This document shows, piece after piece, positions 24,661 to 35,441 of a DNA stretch of 64,000 nucleotides. How positions within the stretch are numbered: the stretch's first letter is position 1; every line of letters starts with the position of its first letter. Source of the stretch: Scilla litardierei (taxonomy: Eukaryota > Streptophyta > Magnoliopsida > Asparagales > Asparagaceae); the NCBI GenBank assembly GCA_030789695.1, contig CM061142.1, positions 144,555,637-144,619,636 of the forward strand. Reading direction: 5' to 3'. The notes under the pieces are model-generated. The model saw nothing but the letters and a program-made list of their open reading frames with translations, did not search any database and was not told where the DNA came from. The translations under genes were made by a program, and so were the position numbers.

Positions 24661-26651
24661 ATGGTCGGGGGGAAATTGGAGAACGATTCCTCAGGAAGCT
24701 GGAAGGAAGTCACAAGGAAAGGCTATAGACCTGTGAAGCAAGATGCTATGACGAATCCTGTGGTGAAAATGGACAGGAGGACTGATGCTCGCAAAGCGTT
24801 CGAGAGACGTGCACTGAGGCCGAGGATTCCTCTTAAGATAAGTACCAATGCTGAGCGGAAGACGTGGTCCGAAGTCTGTTCTGGAAGTAAGAACAGATCT
24901 AGCCCCCTCAGTATGTCGTTCATTGCTCCGGAATTTGATGACGATGGAGTTGCGATTGCGGTGCTATCGGAGGATATGCTGGCCGAGGGAGTCGAACGGT
25001 GGAAGAATACCGTAGTTGGCTACGTGGTGGGTGACATTCCCTATTACGGTCAGATAAAAGCTTGGGCGATGCGGTCATGGAAGACGAAGGGAGAGGTTAA
25101 TATATTCTCTCGCGATAATGGTTTCTTTTTCTTTCGTTTTGAATCAAATGAAGATAGAGATATGATCCTGCACGGTGGCCCCTGGCTTTTCGACGGCCGA
25201 CTAGTGGTTTTGCAGAGGTGGAGCGCGGAGGCAGGGTTTGATCGGGATTTACTCACGGCTGTGCCAATTTGGGTGCAATTCCCCAACCTCCCTACTAACT
25301 TGTGGACTCTTCGCATTCTTAACGCCATCGCGAGTGTGGTCGGCGTCCCAATCTGTTTGGATCGAGCGACGGCGAGGCTGGAAAGACTTGTATACGCCAG
25401 GTGCTTGATTGAGGTTAAAGCTGAAGAAGAGCTGCCAAAATTCATCACCGTTCAACTTGGCGATAAGGCGTCGATAGAGGTGGCTGTCAGGTACGAGAGC
25501 GACCCTCCCCGCTGTACAAATTGTGTTTGTTTCGGGCACATTCTTGCTCAATGCCCTTCTGTTAAGAATGGTGAGGTTGTGAGGGTTGATCAGCCTGTTG
25601 ATGGACCTAATCCTGAGGGGGGGACTGTTACCCAGACACATGTCTGTCTAGAGGTTGAAGAGGCATGTAATTCGGAGAGGGGGGCAGGTGCTGAGAGTAT
25701 TGTAAATAAGGTGACTAGAGGCTGTAACGGGGAGAAGGACCTATGCTCTATAGGGGAAGAAGTAGCTCTGATGCCTGCGAGGCTGGAGGATGCCTAAGTC
25801 TGTAATAAGGTTGTTGGTCCTTTGTGGGGTATTAATGGTGAGGGGAGAAGCTGTGTGAGCCACTGTAAAGACCGGATGGGTCTGGGTGAAGTTGTCAATG
25901 CGGGGGTTGACGATGCTATGCGGAATGATGTTTGTAACCTGGCTGCGACCAGTGATAGCAAGGGGTGTAATGGGCCCGTTCAACAGGTAGCTACAGGCGG
26001 GAGCAGCGGAATTAAGAGCGCTGAAGGCGGGACTTTTGCTGTGACTCCAGGCGTGGTCTAAGTGCCACGTGATAGAGACAGGACCGCCTATGCAAATACG
26101 GGGGTTGCTTCTGAGGAGGTTACAAAGATGAGGGATGTGCAAGAATTGTATGATAAAAACCAGTTGCTAGCTGCGACTAGCTATTCGGGGGTGTATGGCG
26201 ACCCATGTAACAAGGAGGAACACATAGCTAATGAGAAGGGGGGGAGGGATCGGGGAACTCTCTGGCACGGGGGCCCATTGCTCCTATCACACTGCACTCT
26301 TACACTGGGAACAAAATCCGTGGTGATGCGAGCGACAACTCTAATAAGTCAACACGGGATGACCCCAACCCGTTTAATATTCTAAGGGCTGAGAATAAAG
26401 CGAGAGTAGGGGCCTCCCTTCTCAATGAATCTGAGGAGGAGCCAGAAGAAATGACTATCATTAACGAAGCTTGGTACGAGGAACAAGCTGAGTTAAAGCA
26501 AAAAAGTAAGGATCGGAAAAAACTTAAGAGTACCGGGGGAGTCTCCCTCCCTAAGGGCACTCGGAAAAGCTCGAGAATCAACAAGGATGTTGAGCATCCT
26601 CCCCCCCTCCTCCTAAATGACTTTATTCATATGGAATACCCGGGGGCTTAA
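24661..26651 (+). pseudogene. LINE ORF1 (DUF4283 + CCHC zinc knuckle), interrupted
   Basis: This is the nucleic-acid-binding gag-like protein of plant L1 elements. ATG 24661 starts MVGGKLENDSSGSWKEV, and an upstream in-frame start at 24577 is less likely. The DUF4283 core lies at ~24945-25230 (WAMRSWKTKGEVNIF, GPWLFDGRLVVLQRW), followed by the knuckle CTNCVCFGHILAQC (C-x2-C-x4-H-x4-C, near 25512). In-frame TAA codons at 25795 and 26059, each one C>T change from CAA, and a frame change around 26230-26290 break it. The acidic and basic tail then runs to TAA 26651, overlapping the ORF2 start by 35 bp. Confidence 0.82.
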
Positions 26652-29600
26652 TAATATCGCTAGACGGAATGAGCTCAAGTTCCGTATTCGTAAGCACGCC
26701 CCTTCTATTGTCGGGCTTCTTGAAACCAAAGTAATTGGTAATAATGCCCATAGAATCACTAAATGTTTTCCCAAGAACTGGATGTCTATTGATAATCGTG
26801 CTGCCCACCGTAATGGCCGCATTGTCATCATGTATAACCCGGATATCTGGAACTGTATGGTCGATGAAACTTCGGCTCAACACATCTCTATGATTTGTAG
26901 TAACACTGCGGGGTTTTCCATGATTGCAACCATGATATACGCTTCCAATTCATATCAAGAGCGCAGAATCCTTTGGAAGGATATTGTGGCTGCTAGTCAT
27001 AAGTACAGAAATACTCCTTGGATTATTGGAGGGGACTTCAACTGTGTTAGATATTCTATGGATAAAATTGGAGGTAGGATGATTGATGGTCACATTGTTG
27101 AAGAATTCAATGATTGCATTAACACAAGTGGTCTCTTAGAACTCAAAACTGTTGGTGACACTAAGAGTTGGACCAATTGTAGTATTGGGCAAAGCCGAAT
27201 ATCTGCTACACTGGATAGATCTTTCTGCAATAGTCCTTGGATCAATATCCTTGCCGCCTCTTATTGCGAATATAGCTCCGGGGGTACTAGTGATCATGCC
27301 ATTCTCATTATCCATACCCATCAGGTGGGGGGGACCGACCCCAAGCCTTTCAGGTTCTTCAATGCTTGGCATAGTAGTCCTGAGTTTCAAGGTGTTCTCC
27401 AGGAGCACTGGGGCTACAGGGCTAGTGGTTGCCCGATGATTAGACTTGTTGCTAAACTTAAGAACCTTAAATTGGGTCTTAAGAGGTTTGGGGCTGCCTT
27501 CCGTGTAGCTAATGATGTTACTATGATCCGTGCCAATCTTGATGCTATCAAAAATAATCCCAATTTGGGGGTTTGTACGGATTTGCAAAATAAGGAGAAG
27601 TGCCTTATTAAACAGCTTGCTGATGCTATAGATATTGAAGAATCCATTCTTAAGCAAAAAAGCAGACAAAATTGGCTTCAGCTTGGAGATCGGAATTCTA
27701 GATTCTTTTATACTGCCATGAGGGCTAGGCAAAGCCAAAATTACTTGGGGCACCTTATCTCTGCTGATGGTTTGCAAAATGATTCTATTAACTTGTTGAA
27801 AGTTGAAGCGCCCGATTTCTACTCTAGGCTCTATAACCAGGATGATTACTGGAGGGTCTTCTCATGTCTTACCCCCAAAAGAATTCTTACTAAAAATGCT
27901 GCTGAGTGGGTTGAAAGACCAGTTAATGCTGAGGAAGTCAAAAATGCTGTGTTTCAAATTGGGGCTGACAAATCCCCTGGGCCTGATGGGTTCAATGGAT
28001 ACTTTTATCAAAAATCTTGGGATATCATTGGCAAAGATGTCTCCACTGCTATTCTCAACTTTTTCAACTCTGGAAAAATTTTTAGGCAGATCAATCACAC
28101 ATTCCTCACTCGTGTTCCTAAAAGTGCCAATGCTTCTGGGCTTGGAGACTACAGACCCATATCTTGTTGCAATGTCATTTATAAAATCATTAGCAAAGTT
28201 TTATGCAACCGCTTGAGCCGTGCCATTATTGAGCTTATATCGCCAAACCAAGTGGCTTTTCTCCAAGACCGGTTATTAGCTGATTGTGCTCTGCTTGCTC
28301 ATGAGCATATTAGGGGTTTTAATAACCCCATGGGATCTCGAGCTTGTCTTAAGCTGGATTTGAGAAAAGCTTTTGATAGCGTTAACAGAGAATTCGTTTA
28401 TTATATGCTGCACCAAATGGGATTCAAGCACAAATTTATAAGCTGGATATGTGAGTGTATCTCTACGCCCTCCTTCTCCGTCATGATTAATGGTTCCCCC
28501 TACGGCATGTTCCAATCTAATAGAGGGTTGAGACAAGGAGACCCTCTCTCCTCCTTTCTCTTTGTGATTATTATGGAGGCTTTCTCTTTACTCATGGCCA
28601 AAGCCAATGCTTCTCGTTGCATTCTGCCTATGCACAGGATGGGGGCGGTCACCCATCTTCTCTTTGCTGATGATTTGTTGGTGTTTTGTCGGGCTAACTC
28701 TAAATCTTTCGAGGGTCTTAGAGATCTTCTTATTACATTCAAATCATTCACTGGTCTCGAGGTCAATTGGAGTAAAAGCGCTGTTATCTTTAGCAAAGGC
28801 ACCAAAAGTCCGGGTAGTCTTGCAGATATTTTGGGTATCAAGCGTGCGCAAGCTATATCCACATACCTGGGCCTCCCGTTATCCCCTAAATACCCTAATG
28901 CCTCTATGTATGGTCGTCTGATTGACAAATGCAAAAGCAGATTACAGGGATGGTCCTCTTCTTTACTCTCAATTGCTGGGCGTATTGAGTTGGTTAAAAC
29001 TGTTATCTATGGTATGGTCAGCTTCTGGATGCAGGCCTTTCGCATGCCCAAATCTGTGTTAAGTGCTCTTACTTCCATCTGCAGAAAGTTTATCTGGGGG
29101 AAAAATCATCTTTGGGCCTGGAATGATTTGTGTTCTCCCAAGCATGAGGGAGGGCTGGGGATCAGAAATCTTACTGATCTTAATAATGCCTATGGTGTAA
29201 AAATGACATGGCGCATGCTTACGCATAGAGGCATTTGGGCCTCTCAAATGAGGAATCAGTATATGAGCAGAACGAGCTTGTTTCAGGCCAAATCTCACCT
29301 GATGCACTCTGGAACATGGAAATTCATTCTCCATTGTCGTGAATTCACCAAAAAACTCACTAAGAGGAATGTCAGGGATGGTGCTTCTACATCTTTTTGG
29401 TATGATAATTGGCTTTCATGTGGTCCTCTCAGTGATACTTATGCTGTTCCTGGTGGGCAAGAGGGATATATGGTTAGTGATTATTGGGGCGAAAATGGGT
29501 GGATAGCCAGCAGCTCGCTAACCCCTGTTCATCATATCATTAAGGATCTGACCTTGACCACCGGTGATGATTCTTGGTCTTGGATTTCAAAGTCTCCCTC

Positions 29601-30159
29601 CCTTTTTAATGCTTGGGATGGTTCGCGGGTCATAAAGCCGCTCTTTCCATATTATAAAGTTGTCTGGTTTCAGGGACACATCCCAAAGATGGCCATCACC
29701 TTATTGCGAGCTTTTCACGGGAAACTCCTCACTCGTGACAAGCTCGTACAATGGGAAGTCCCTACTTCTCCTTATTGTATCTTATGCACAGACAATATTC
29801 GTGAAAACATATCCCATATATTATTTGAGTGCAGATATACTAATTACCTCCTCTGCAGGAGCTTTCTCAAATTGGGGGTCACCACTACATTACCAAACAC
29901 TTTATCTGGGATTGGTGATCTGATACTTTCTCAGTTTCGCGCAAGGAGTAATGTGGGTAAGTTGGCCAGGACGGTCTTAGCTGCACTAGTATGGCATATC
30001 TGGAGAGAGCGCAACAGAAGAATCTTTGAGGGATCCAGCCAGCTGCAGACCCTTCTATTCGATAATATTGCAGATGACGTAAAAATTGCCTTACGTCACG
30101 TGTCTTGGGAGCAGGAGGATGATGATTCTATCCCCTCAAATTGGGGACTATTGGGTTAG
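26617..30159 (+). CDS. LINE ORF2: endonuclease - reverse transcriptase - zf-RVT, intact
   Basis: 1180 codons with no interruption. The N-terminal AP-like endonuclease has WNTRGLN, LLETKV, IIGGDFN and TSDHAIL, which nicks target DNA. Reverse transcriptase follows ([41 protein letters not shown]) with the catalytic FADD at residues 683-686. The C-terminus has the zinc region (CILCTDNIRENISHILFEC) and VWHIWRERNRRIF. Length and order are normal for plant L1-clade elements without a C-terminal RNase H. The start overlaps the end of ORF1, as in families that re-initiate translation. It is the only full-length undamaged protein gene in the window. Confidence 0.93.
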   Translation: MTLFIWNTRGLNNIARRNELKFRIRKHAPSIVGLLETKVIGNNAHRITKCFPKNWMSIDNRAAHRNGRIVIMYNPDIWNCMVDETSAQHISMICSNTAGFSMIATMIYASNSYQERRILWKDIVAASHKYRNTPWIIGGDFNCVRYSMDKIGGRMIDGHIVEEFNDCINTSGLLELKTVGDTKSWTNCSIGQSRISATLDRSFCNSPWINILAASYCEYSSGGTSDHAILIIHTHQVGGTDPKPFRFFNAWHSSPEFQGVLQEHWGYRASGCPMIRLVAKLKNLKLGLKRFGAAFRVANDVTMIRANLDAIKNNPNLGVCTDLQNKEKCLIKQLADAIDIEESILKQKSRQNWLQLGDRNSRFFYTAMRARQSQNYLGHLISADGLQNDSINLLKVEAPDFYSRLYNQDDYWRVFSCLTPKRILTKNAAEWVERPVNAEEVKNAVFQIGADKSPGPDGFNGYFYQKSWDIIGKDVSTAILNFFNSGKIFRQINHTFLTRVPKSANASGLGDYRPISCCNVIYKIISKVLCNRLSRAIIELISPNQVAFLQDRLLADCALLAHEHIRGFNNPMGSRACLKLDLRKAFDSVNREFVYYMLHQMGFKHKFISWICECISTPSFSVMINGSPYGMFQSNRGLRQGDPLSSFLFVIIMEAFSLLMAKANASRCILPMHRMGAVTHLLFADDLLVFCRANSKSFEGLRDLLITFKSFTGLEVNWSKSAVIFSKGTKSPGSLADILGIKRAQAISTYLGLPLSPKYPNASMYGRLIDKCKSRLQGWSSSLLSIAGRIELVKTVIYGMVSFWMQAFRMPKSVLSALTSICRKFIWGKNHLWAWNDLCSPKHEGGLGIRNLTDLNNAYGVKMTWRMLTHRGIWASQMRNQYMSRTSLFQAKSHLMHSGTWKFILHCREFTKKLTKRNVRDGASTSFWYDNWLSCGPLSDTYAVPGGQEGYMVSDYWGENGWIASSSLTPVHHIIKDLTLTTGDDSWSWISKSPSLFNAWDGSRVIKPLFPYYKVVWFQGHIPKMAITLLRAFHGKLLTRDKLVQWEVPTSPYCILCTDNIRENISHILFECRYTNYLLCRSFLKLGVTTTLPNTLSGIGDLILSQFRARSNVGKLARTVLAALVWHIWRERNRRIFEGSSQLQTLLFDNIADDVKIALRHVSWEQEDDDSIPSNWGLLG

Positions 30160-30332
30160 CCTGTTTCCTAATGTACTTTTGTTTTCATATTTGGCCCTAC
30201 AAGTAGCGGAGGGTGGTTTTGTTGTTTTGGGGGATGGCGCCTGTGCTTTAACCCATCTCACAACCATCCCTCTTCCACTTGTGAGCGTCTTGTAAATTTT
30301 ACAGATGATCAATAAAGAAGCAAAGCATATTC

Positions 30333-30450
<118 letters not shown>

Positions 30451-30467
30451 AGTACCATAAGCTTATA

Positions 30468-30945
30468 GGGCCTTGCTAAAGTTGAATGTAAAAGACCAGA
30501 TTGAACCATCCCTACCTAAAGTGGGTGAATACTATCTAGTGCATTTTGGGGGGAAGAGGAGTATAAGCTTATTGGCAAAAACTACCCTATCAGTCTTGGT
30601 GTGGCACATTTGGCGGGAGCGGAATAGAAGAATATTTGAAAACAAAAGCAAAGGAAACACTGGCCTTTTGAGGAGATTTCGGCTGATATTAGGGTGGCTA
30701 TGAGAGACTGGGTGCCTGAAACGGCAGAGGAGGCTACATCATTCTCAAATTGGGAATTCAGGGATATGGGATGACATCGCAGCAATATAATATAATGTAT
30801 AGATTGTGTAGGATGTGGCATCACTACTGAAGGTTGACGGCGCTTGTGCCCTCTCCCCTTCGTATTGACACCCCATGCCTTTGTACTATATGCCTGTAAA
30901 TTTAGCAACAATTAATAAAGACTCTACTGACTTTCCAAAAAAAAG
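30468..30945 (+). mobile_element. Short 5'-truncated LINE with 17-bp TSD
   Basis: Flanked by AGTACCATAAGCTTATA (30451-30467) and AGTACCATAAGCGTATA (30946-30962), which differ at one base. It ends ACTTTCC plus an A-tail (~8 A), unlike the TA-flanked LINEs. It contains only the last ~100 codons of ORF2 and the 3' UTR. Confidence 0.88.
30470..30774 (+). pseudogene. LINE ORF2 C-terminal remnant, frameshifted
   Basis: The frame from 30473 reads MLKLNVKDQIEPSLPKVGEY and VWHIWRERNRRIFENKSK, then loses homology at about 30655-30670. The family ending (SNWEFRDMG, stop at 30772) is in another frame, so a small indel lies near 30660. Confidence 0.8.
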
Positions 30946-30962
30946 AGTACCATAAGCGTATA

Positions 30963-31710
30963 AACTAGATGCGATCCTAATGATATGCACAATAAGAATA
31001 GTTCTCGTTGGGCTGCAATTAATGCTTCTAAGTTAGAAGATTACTGCAGTTAAAAGGAAATAAAAGTGTAGGAATTTTGACTAAGTAAGTTGTCATTAAG
31101 ACTCCTATAAACGGATCTTGATATGACTTATTTGTCAAGTCAACCTGACACTGATACATTCCACTTTTATTGATTCATCACGAATGGACTGGTTATGCTT
31201 AATAGATATTCTAAATAAGATTTTAGAAATTTAAGTCAAAGCATTTAACTAGACTGTTCTAAAAGTCAGTGGGAGCGAGTATATTACTTAGTTCAAATTT
31301 TGTGACTGAGTAAAAGATCCAAATTATACAACCATATATATGTGACATCAAATCAAAAGAGTTTTAATTGAGTCATAGATATAGAACCTTTAAGTGTCAT
31401 TAATGTATTGGACATAATTGACGCTAGGATATTTGGCATATAAAAATGTCTGACTTGTAGGAATGATAAACACTACATCAAGTTGTGTTTGCTAACCATT
31501 AGTTATACAAGAAGAGAAATCATTAGATGAGATCCAGATATGGTTTCGAAGGATCAACCCTGTGTGATTAAGTGATGTATTAATAATAAGAATCCACTAA
31601 ACTACATAATAGATAAGGTTTAGCAGATCCCATTTAGGCTTGACATATGAATGCCCGTAGTGACTGATATGCTATAGCGGTATGAGATACCGAGATAAAT
31701 AGCCTAAGTG
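30963..31710 (+). other. 3' internal remnant of a Copia-like element
   Basis: AT-rich DNA without a usable reading frame, lying directly upstream of a polypurine tract and LTR. By position it is the 3' untranslated internal part of the element that owns the 31722 LTR. The LINE cluster to the left hides the rest. Confidence 0.45.
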
Positions 31711-31721
31711 CAAGTGGGAGA
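31711..31721 (+). other. Polypurine tract of Copia-like element
   Basis: CAAGTGGGAGA directly before TGTAGG. The AAGTGGGAGA form is the usual Ty1/Copia polypurine tract in plants. Confidence 0.75.
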
Positions 31722-32835
31722 TGTAGGAATTTATATGCCCTTGAGGCTATTTATCCTTATGTAACATCTTGTTCTTATATGCAAAGGTAACAATTATCCT
31801 AGTATAAATTCTTTGAATCAAATACATGGACAATTTCCTTAGACTTACAGTGAGGCCATAACGTATCTAAATGTAGATCTCGATTATGAGAAGTATATAA
31901 CCGACTAGAACTTAAGTCTTAAAATGTTCGTGGTCATAGATATATCGAGAAAAGGATATCGGCACATCAGACAGACCACTTTGTCTTTGTCTTACGCTGT
32001 AGGGTAATGATGATCGCATAGTCATTCGACTTGGAAAAGTCGGAGACAAGGCACATGTGCTCATTAGAGAATGAGTTCACTGAATGGCCTAATTAAAAGT
32101 TATTAAATGGTTAAAATTTAACTAAACTGTCATTAATAACTCTATAGTGATGATAGGCAAGTTGGTCCTTAAGACCTAAAGTCATTTGTACTAACCTGTA
32201 TGTGAATAGTGTCACTTAGATCTATGATCTAGTTTCAAGGCCATGCCTGCTGAAAGGTATTAGGCTGGATGACACATGAAGCACACGAGGTAAGTATATG
32301 AGTTAGATGGGATTTGTCTATTCCATTAAAGGAAAGTTAGTGTCACTGACTCAGTACGGAACCTCGGCCTGGGTACGTTGTAGGATGTACAACATGTATA
32401 TAACAAAGACCACTGTATACTGACCAATGCTGGCTAGTGTTGAGTATTGAACTTCTCCCTTCTTGGTGTTAATGATGAGCAAACATAAATACTTGTGACT
32501 AATCCCCTATTTTGCAGTTAATCCATTGACTAAGCTAATTATGAAGATCTACTAGCAATGGATGACTCACAAACTTATTTGAAGGCAAATGACATGGATA
32601 GTATGATCGTAGATGATGATTGAAGCTCCGTGAAGACTTCAAGCTCATACGATGGAAAGAAGAGATTATTCGTCAAATGTAATTTTCTTTTATCTCTTCT
32701 AGTATGTAGCTTAGAAGTAGAACTTTAATGGAGCACTCACACACATCTACATTCAGTCATAGGACTTCATTAGGTCAATTTTCCTTAAACTCCAATTCAT
32801 TTCTCTATTGGTTGTGCAAGGATTGTTTATAATAG

Positions 32836-33470
32836 TCGACTGCTTAACAGTTTATAGTCGACTGTCTCAAAAACAGTCGACTGTGTTTTGTTCTACAGTC
32901 TCCTATTATGCACAGACTTTTACAATATAGTTTTGGGCCTTCTCTGTTTATTTCGCACAGGCCACTGATGAATAATTCACAGGCGCCTGTCCTAGAGACA
33001 GTCGACTGTGCTTTGTAAATCAGTCGCATGTCTATCATTTGCCCAAACTCTGTTTGATCTGACTTTAACGGCTAGTCGACTAATGCTATATATACAATCG
33101 ACTGTCTCTTGGATCAGTCGACTGTCTATGCTGCAACAGTCGTCTGTCTGTGAGTCATTTCTTTGACTCAGCTCTCTGGAAATTTCTCAGGCTTTTGACA
33201 ATCGTCTGTTTAAGGATCTACAGTCACCTGTTCTGATTAACAGTCGACCGTGTTCCTTGCATCAGTCGTCTGTCCTGTTACTTGTGAGATTTCCTGTATT
33301 TATCTAACTTACCCATCTCTCGACCAGTCGCCTGTCGAAGAAATTACAGTCGCATGTTGGTTTAACGGTCGACTGTCTTTGTTTCATTAGTCGAATGTCC
33401 ACGTGGTAAGTTACCGTTATGAATTCTCACCTACCCTTGCTGACTGTGCAACAGTCGACTGTCGCGAGTT
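32836..33470 (+). repeat. Array of CAGTCGACTG palindromes in Copia-type LTR
   Basis: About 17 perfect or one-to-two-base variant copies (CAGTCGACTGT, TAGTCGACTA, CAGTCGTCTGT, CAGTCGCCTGT) in ~635 bp, spaced mostly 20-50 bp and ending ~80 bp before a TATA box. Confidence 0.9.
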
Positions 33471-33548
33471 CAGATTCTATCCGTTGAGATTTTTCTCACG
33501 GATTCCAATTGGGTTTTTGTCTAAACTGTTTTGTGGATTTGACAAAGC

Positions 33549-33556
33549 TATAAGTA
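33549..33556 (+). promoter_or_regulatory. TATA box of Copia-type LTR
   Basis: TATAAGTA just after the palindrome array. The same box is present at 63593 in the second copy. Confidence 0.55.
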
Positions 33557-34231
33557 GAGCTTCTACTGTTCCATTTAAAGGTTACTCATTCATTGTAAAA
33601 TCTCTCAAGCTTTCATTTCCAAAGATCAAAGCTCTCAAATCCAAATCCCTAAGTATTTCCAAATCTTGTTCTCTTGCTCTCCAACCTAGAACCAAAGAGT
33701 GATCTTCTAGGCAATTGGTGCAGTCAAGAGAAAGGGCTTTTCCTCTCTTCCAAGAGAGTTCTTCAACACACATCACACTCCTCCTTCAAGTTCTACTTCA
33801 AGGCATAGGTGATTGTAAGTGTTGTTTTCTTTATTTCTTAACTTTCATTATTTGAGATTTTCTCTCGGTTGTGAGAGTGGTTTGCTTGCTCCTAAGTTGT
33901 GGGAGTCAAGGACATCGATTGTATTCGATTGCACTTGTAGGATTGCTACAAGTGGGTTTTTAAGGAAACCTCAAGTTAGGGTTCTAACTTGAGTATCCGG
34001 AGGTATCCGAGTGGAAGGGACGTAGGATTACCGGGAACAAGTCGGGAGTTGACTTGGGTAATCCAAACCCTAGAAACATAATTATGTTTGCAATTGTTTC
34101 TTATTTGGGTTTAATTCTATTTCTGCATTATTTGTTGGATTGCATTTTATTTGGCGTAAATTTCTTTAAATTTGCATAAACACTATTCAACCCCCCTTAT
34201 AGTGTTTTTCCCATAGACAGGGTCCCCTACA

Positions 34232-35038
34232 GCTAGTAGGGTTGACAGTTTACCATACCCTAGGCCAGGCAGGGACATAGTTGCGACGAAGAGACTAAAA
34301 CTACGGTATTCATCATTGACACATTCAGAGTGATCCCGGCGACACTTTTGTCGATGTGTTAATCACGTAAGTATGATTCTAAAACAGGGATGACACATGC
34401 TGCTCGTGGTCATTGTCTTCTAGGGGTTTCGAGCCCCAACCTGTAGTAGGGTCAGGCTGTAAGGTCTCACAATCAGTTCGGTTCATGTCGTAGTAATAGG
34501 AAGAATTTAGGATGTGTGCACTCGGGTGCACGGGAATAATTAAAAGTCTCTAAAAGAGTTAAGTCGACCTATATTAAATAATGTTTAATAAAGGTCGTAC
34601 AAGTTTTTAGCGATTAAATAAGATTTGATGATGACGCGAAATGTTTACAACTTCAGCGTTAGTAGAATGCTGAATGTGATTATTGCATATGATGCGAACA
34701 GGTTTTAAATACATAATAAATAGTTTATAATGATTTATAAAACATATAAATGCATAGAAATGGATATATGAATCTATGGGATTGTCCCATCCGAACCAAG
34801 CTTTCCAATAAATCTGGAATAGGCCCAATCAGAATTGTAGAACTCTAGTTATGGCTCAAAAGGCCAAAACTGGGCTTTTGCCCAGTTTTGGTCTGATCTG
34901 ACCTAGTTGGACTGTGCTAGCCTGCCCAACTGGGCAGGGGAAAGCCCAGCCCACCAAAACAGGCTGGCTGGCTGAGCCCGCCTGCAAATGCGCGCGAGCC
35001 AGCCAGCCTCGCGGGCAGGTGGGCTGAGCCCGCCTGCA
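34232..35038. other. Unassigned 0.8 kb between two Copia-type LTR copies
   Basis: No open frame of note. The first ~600 bp are AT-rich. The last ~150 bp are GC-rich with hairpins. Because it joins directly onto a copy of the right half of the 31722 LTR, it could be the differing left half of a related LTR, or unrelated target DNA. Confidence 0.35.
34962..35008. repeat. GC-rich inverted repeat
   Basis: GGCTGGCTGGCT (34962-34973) and AGCCAGCCAGCC (34997-35008) pair across 23 bases. GAGCCCGCCTGCA occurs twice nearby. Confidence 0.8.
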
Positions 35039-35441
35039 CTGTCGACTGTCTCTTGGATCAGTCGACTGTCTCTTGGATCAGTCGAATGTCTATTCTGTAA
35101 CAGTCGTCTATCTGTGAGTCATTTCTTTGACTCAGCTCTCTGGAAATTTCTCAGGCTTTTGACAGTCGTCTGTTTAAGGATCTACAGTCGCCAGTTCTGA
35201 TTAACAGTCGACTGTGTTCCTTGCTTCAGTCGTCTGTCATGTTACTTGTGAGATTTCCAGTATTTATCTAACTTACCCATCTCTCGGCCAGTCGCCTGTC
35301 GAAGAAATTACAGTCGCCTGATGGTTTAACAGTCTACTATCTTTGCTGCATCAGTCGACTATCCACGTGGTAAGTTACCGTCATGAATTCTTACCTACCC
35401 TTGCTAACTGTGCAACAGTCGACTGTGTATTGTTCAACAGT
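35039..35441 (+). repeat. Partial Copia-type LTR copy, left piece
   Basis: Closely similar to 33097-33460 of the first LTR (same CAGTCGACTG array). It is cut at 35441 by the Tekay-like element. The remainder resumes at 63495. The last five bases, ACAGT, are the target duplication. Confidence 0.88.

Larger units (their letters stand above)
31722..34231 (+). repeat. Copia-type LTR (~2.5 kb)
   Basis: It starts TGTAGG after a polypurine tract and ends CCTACA, a 6-bp inverted terminus typical of LTRs. Near its end it has ATTCAACCCCCC, common at the end of Copia LTRs. It contains an array of CAGTCGACTG-like palindromes followed by a TATA box. The DNA after 34231 is not a primer binding site, so this is a 3' or solo LTR. 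A partial second copy of its right half is split over 35039-35441 and 63495-64000. Confidence 0.7.

Noticed and set aside
34232..34260. Primer binding site after the Copia-type LTR
   Set aside because: GCTAGTAGGGTTGACAG does not resemble the initiator-Met site normally following Copia 5' LTRs, so the LTR is taken as a 3' or solo LTR.
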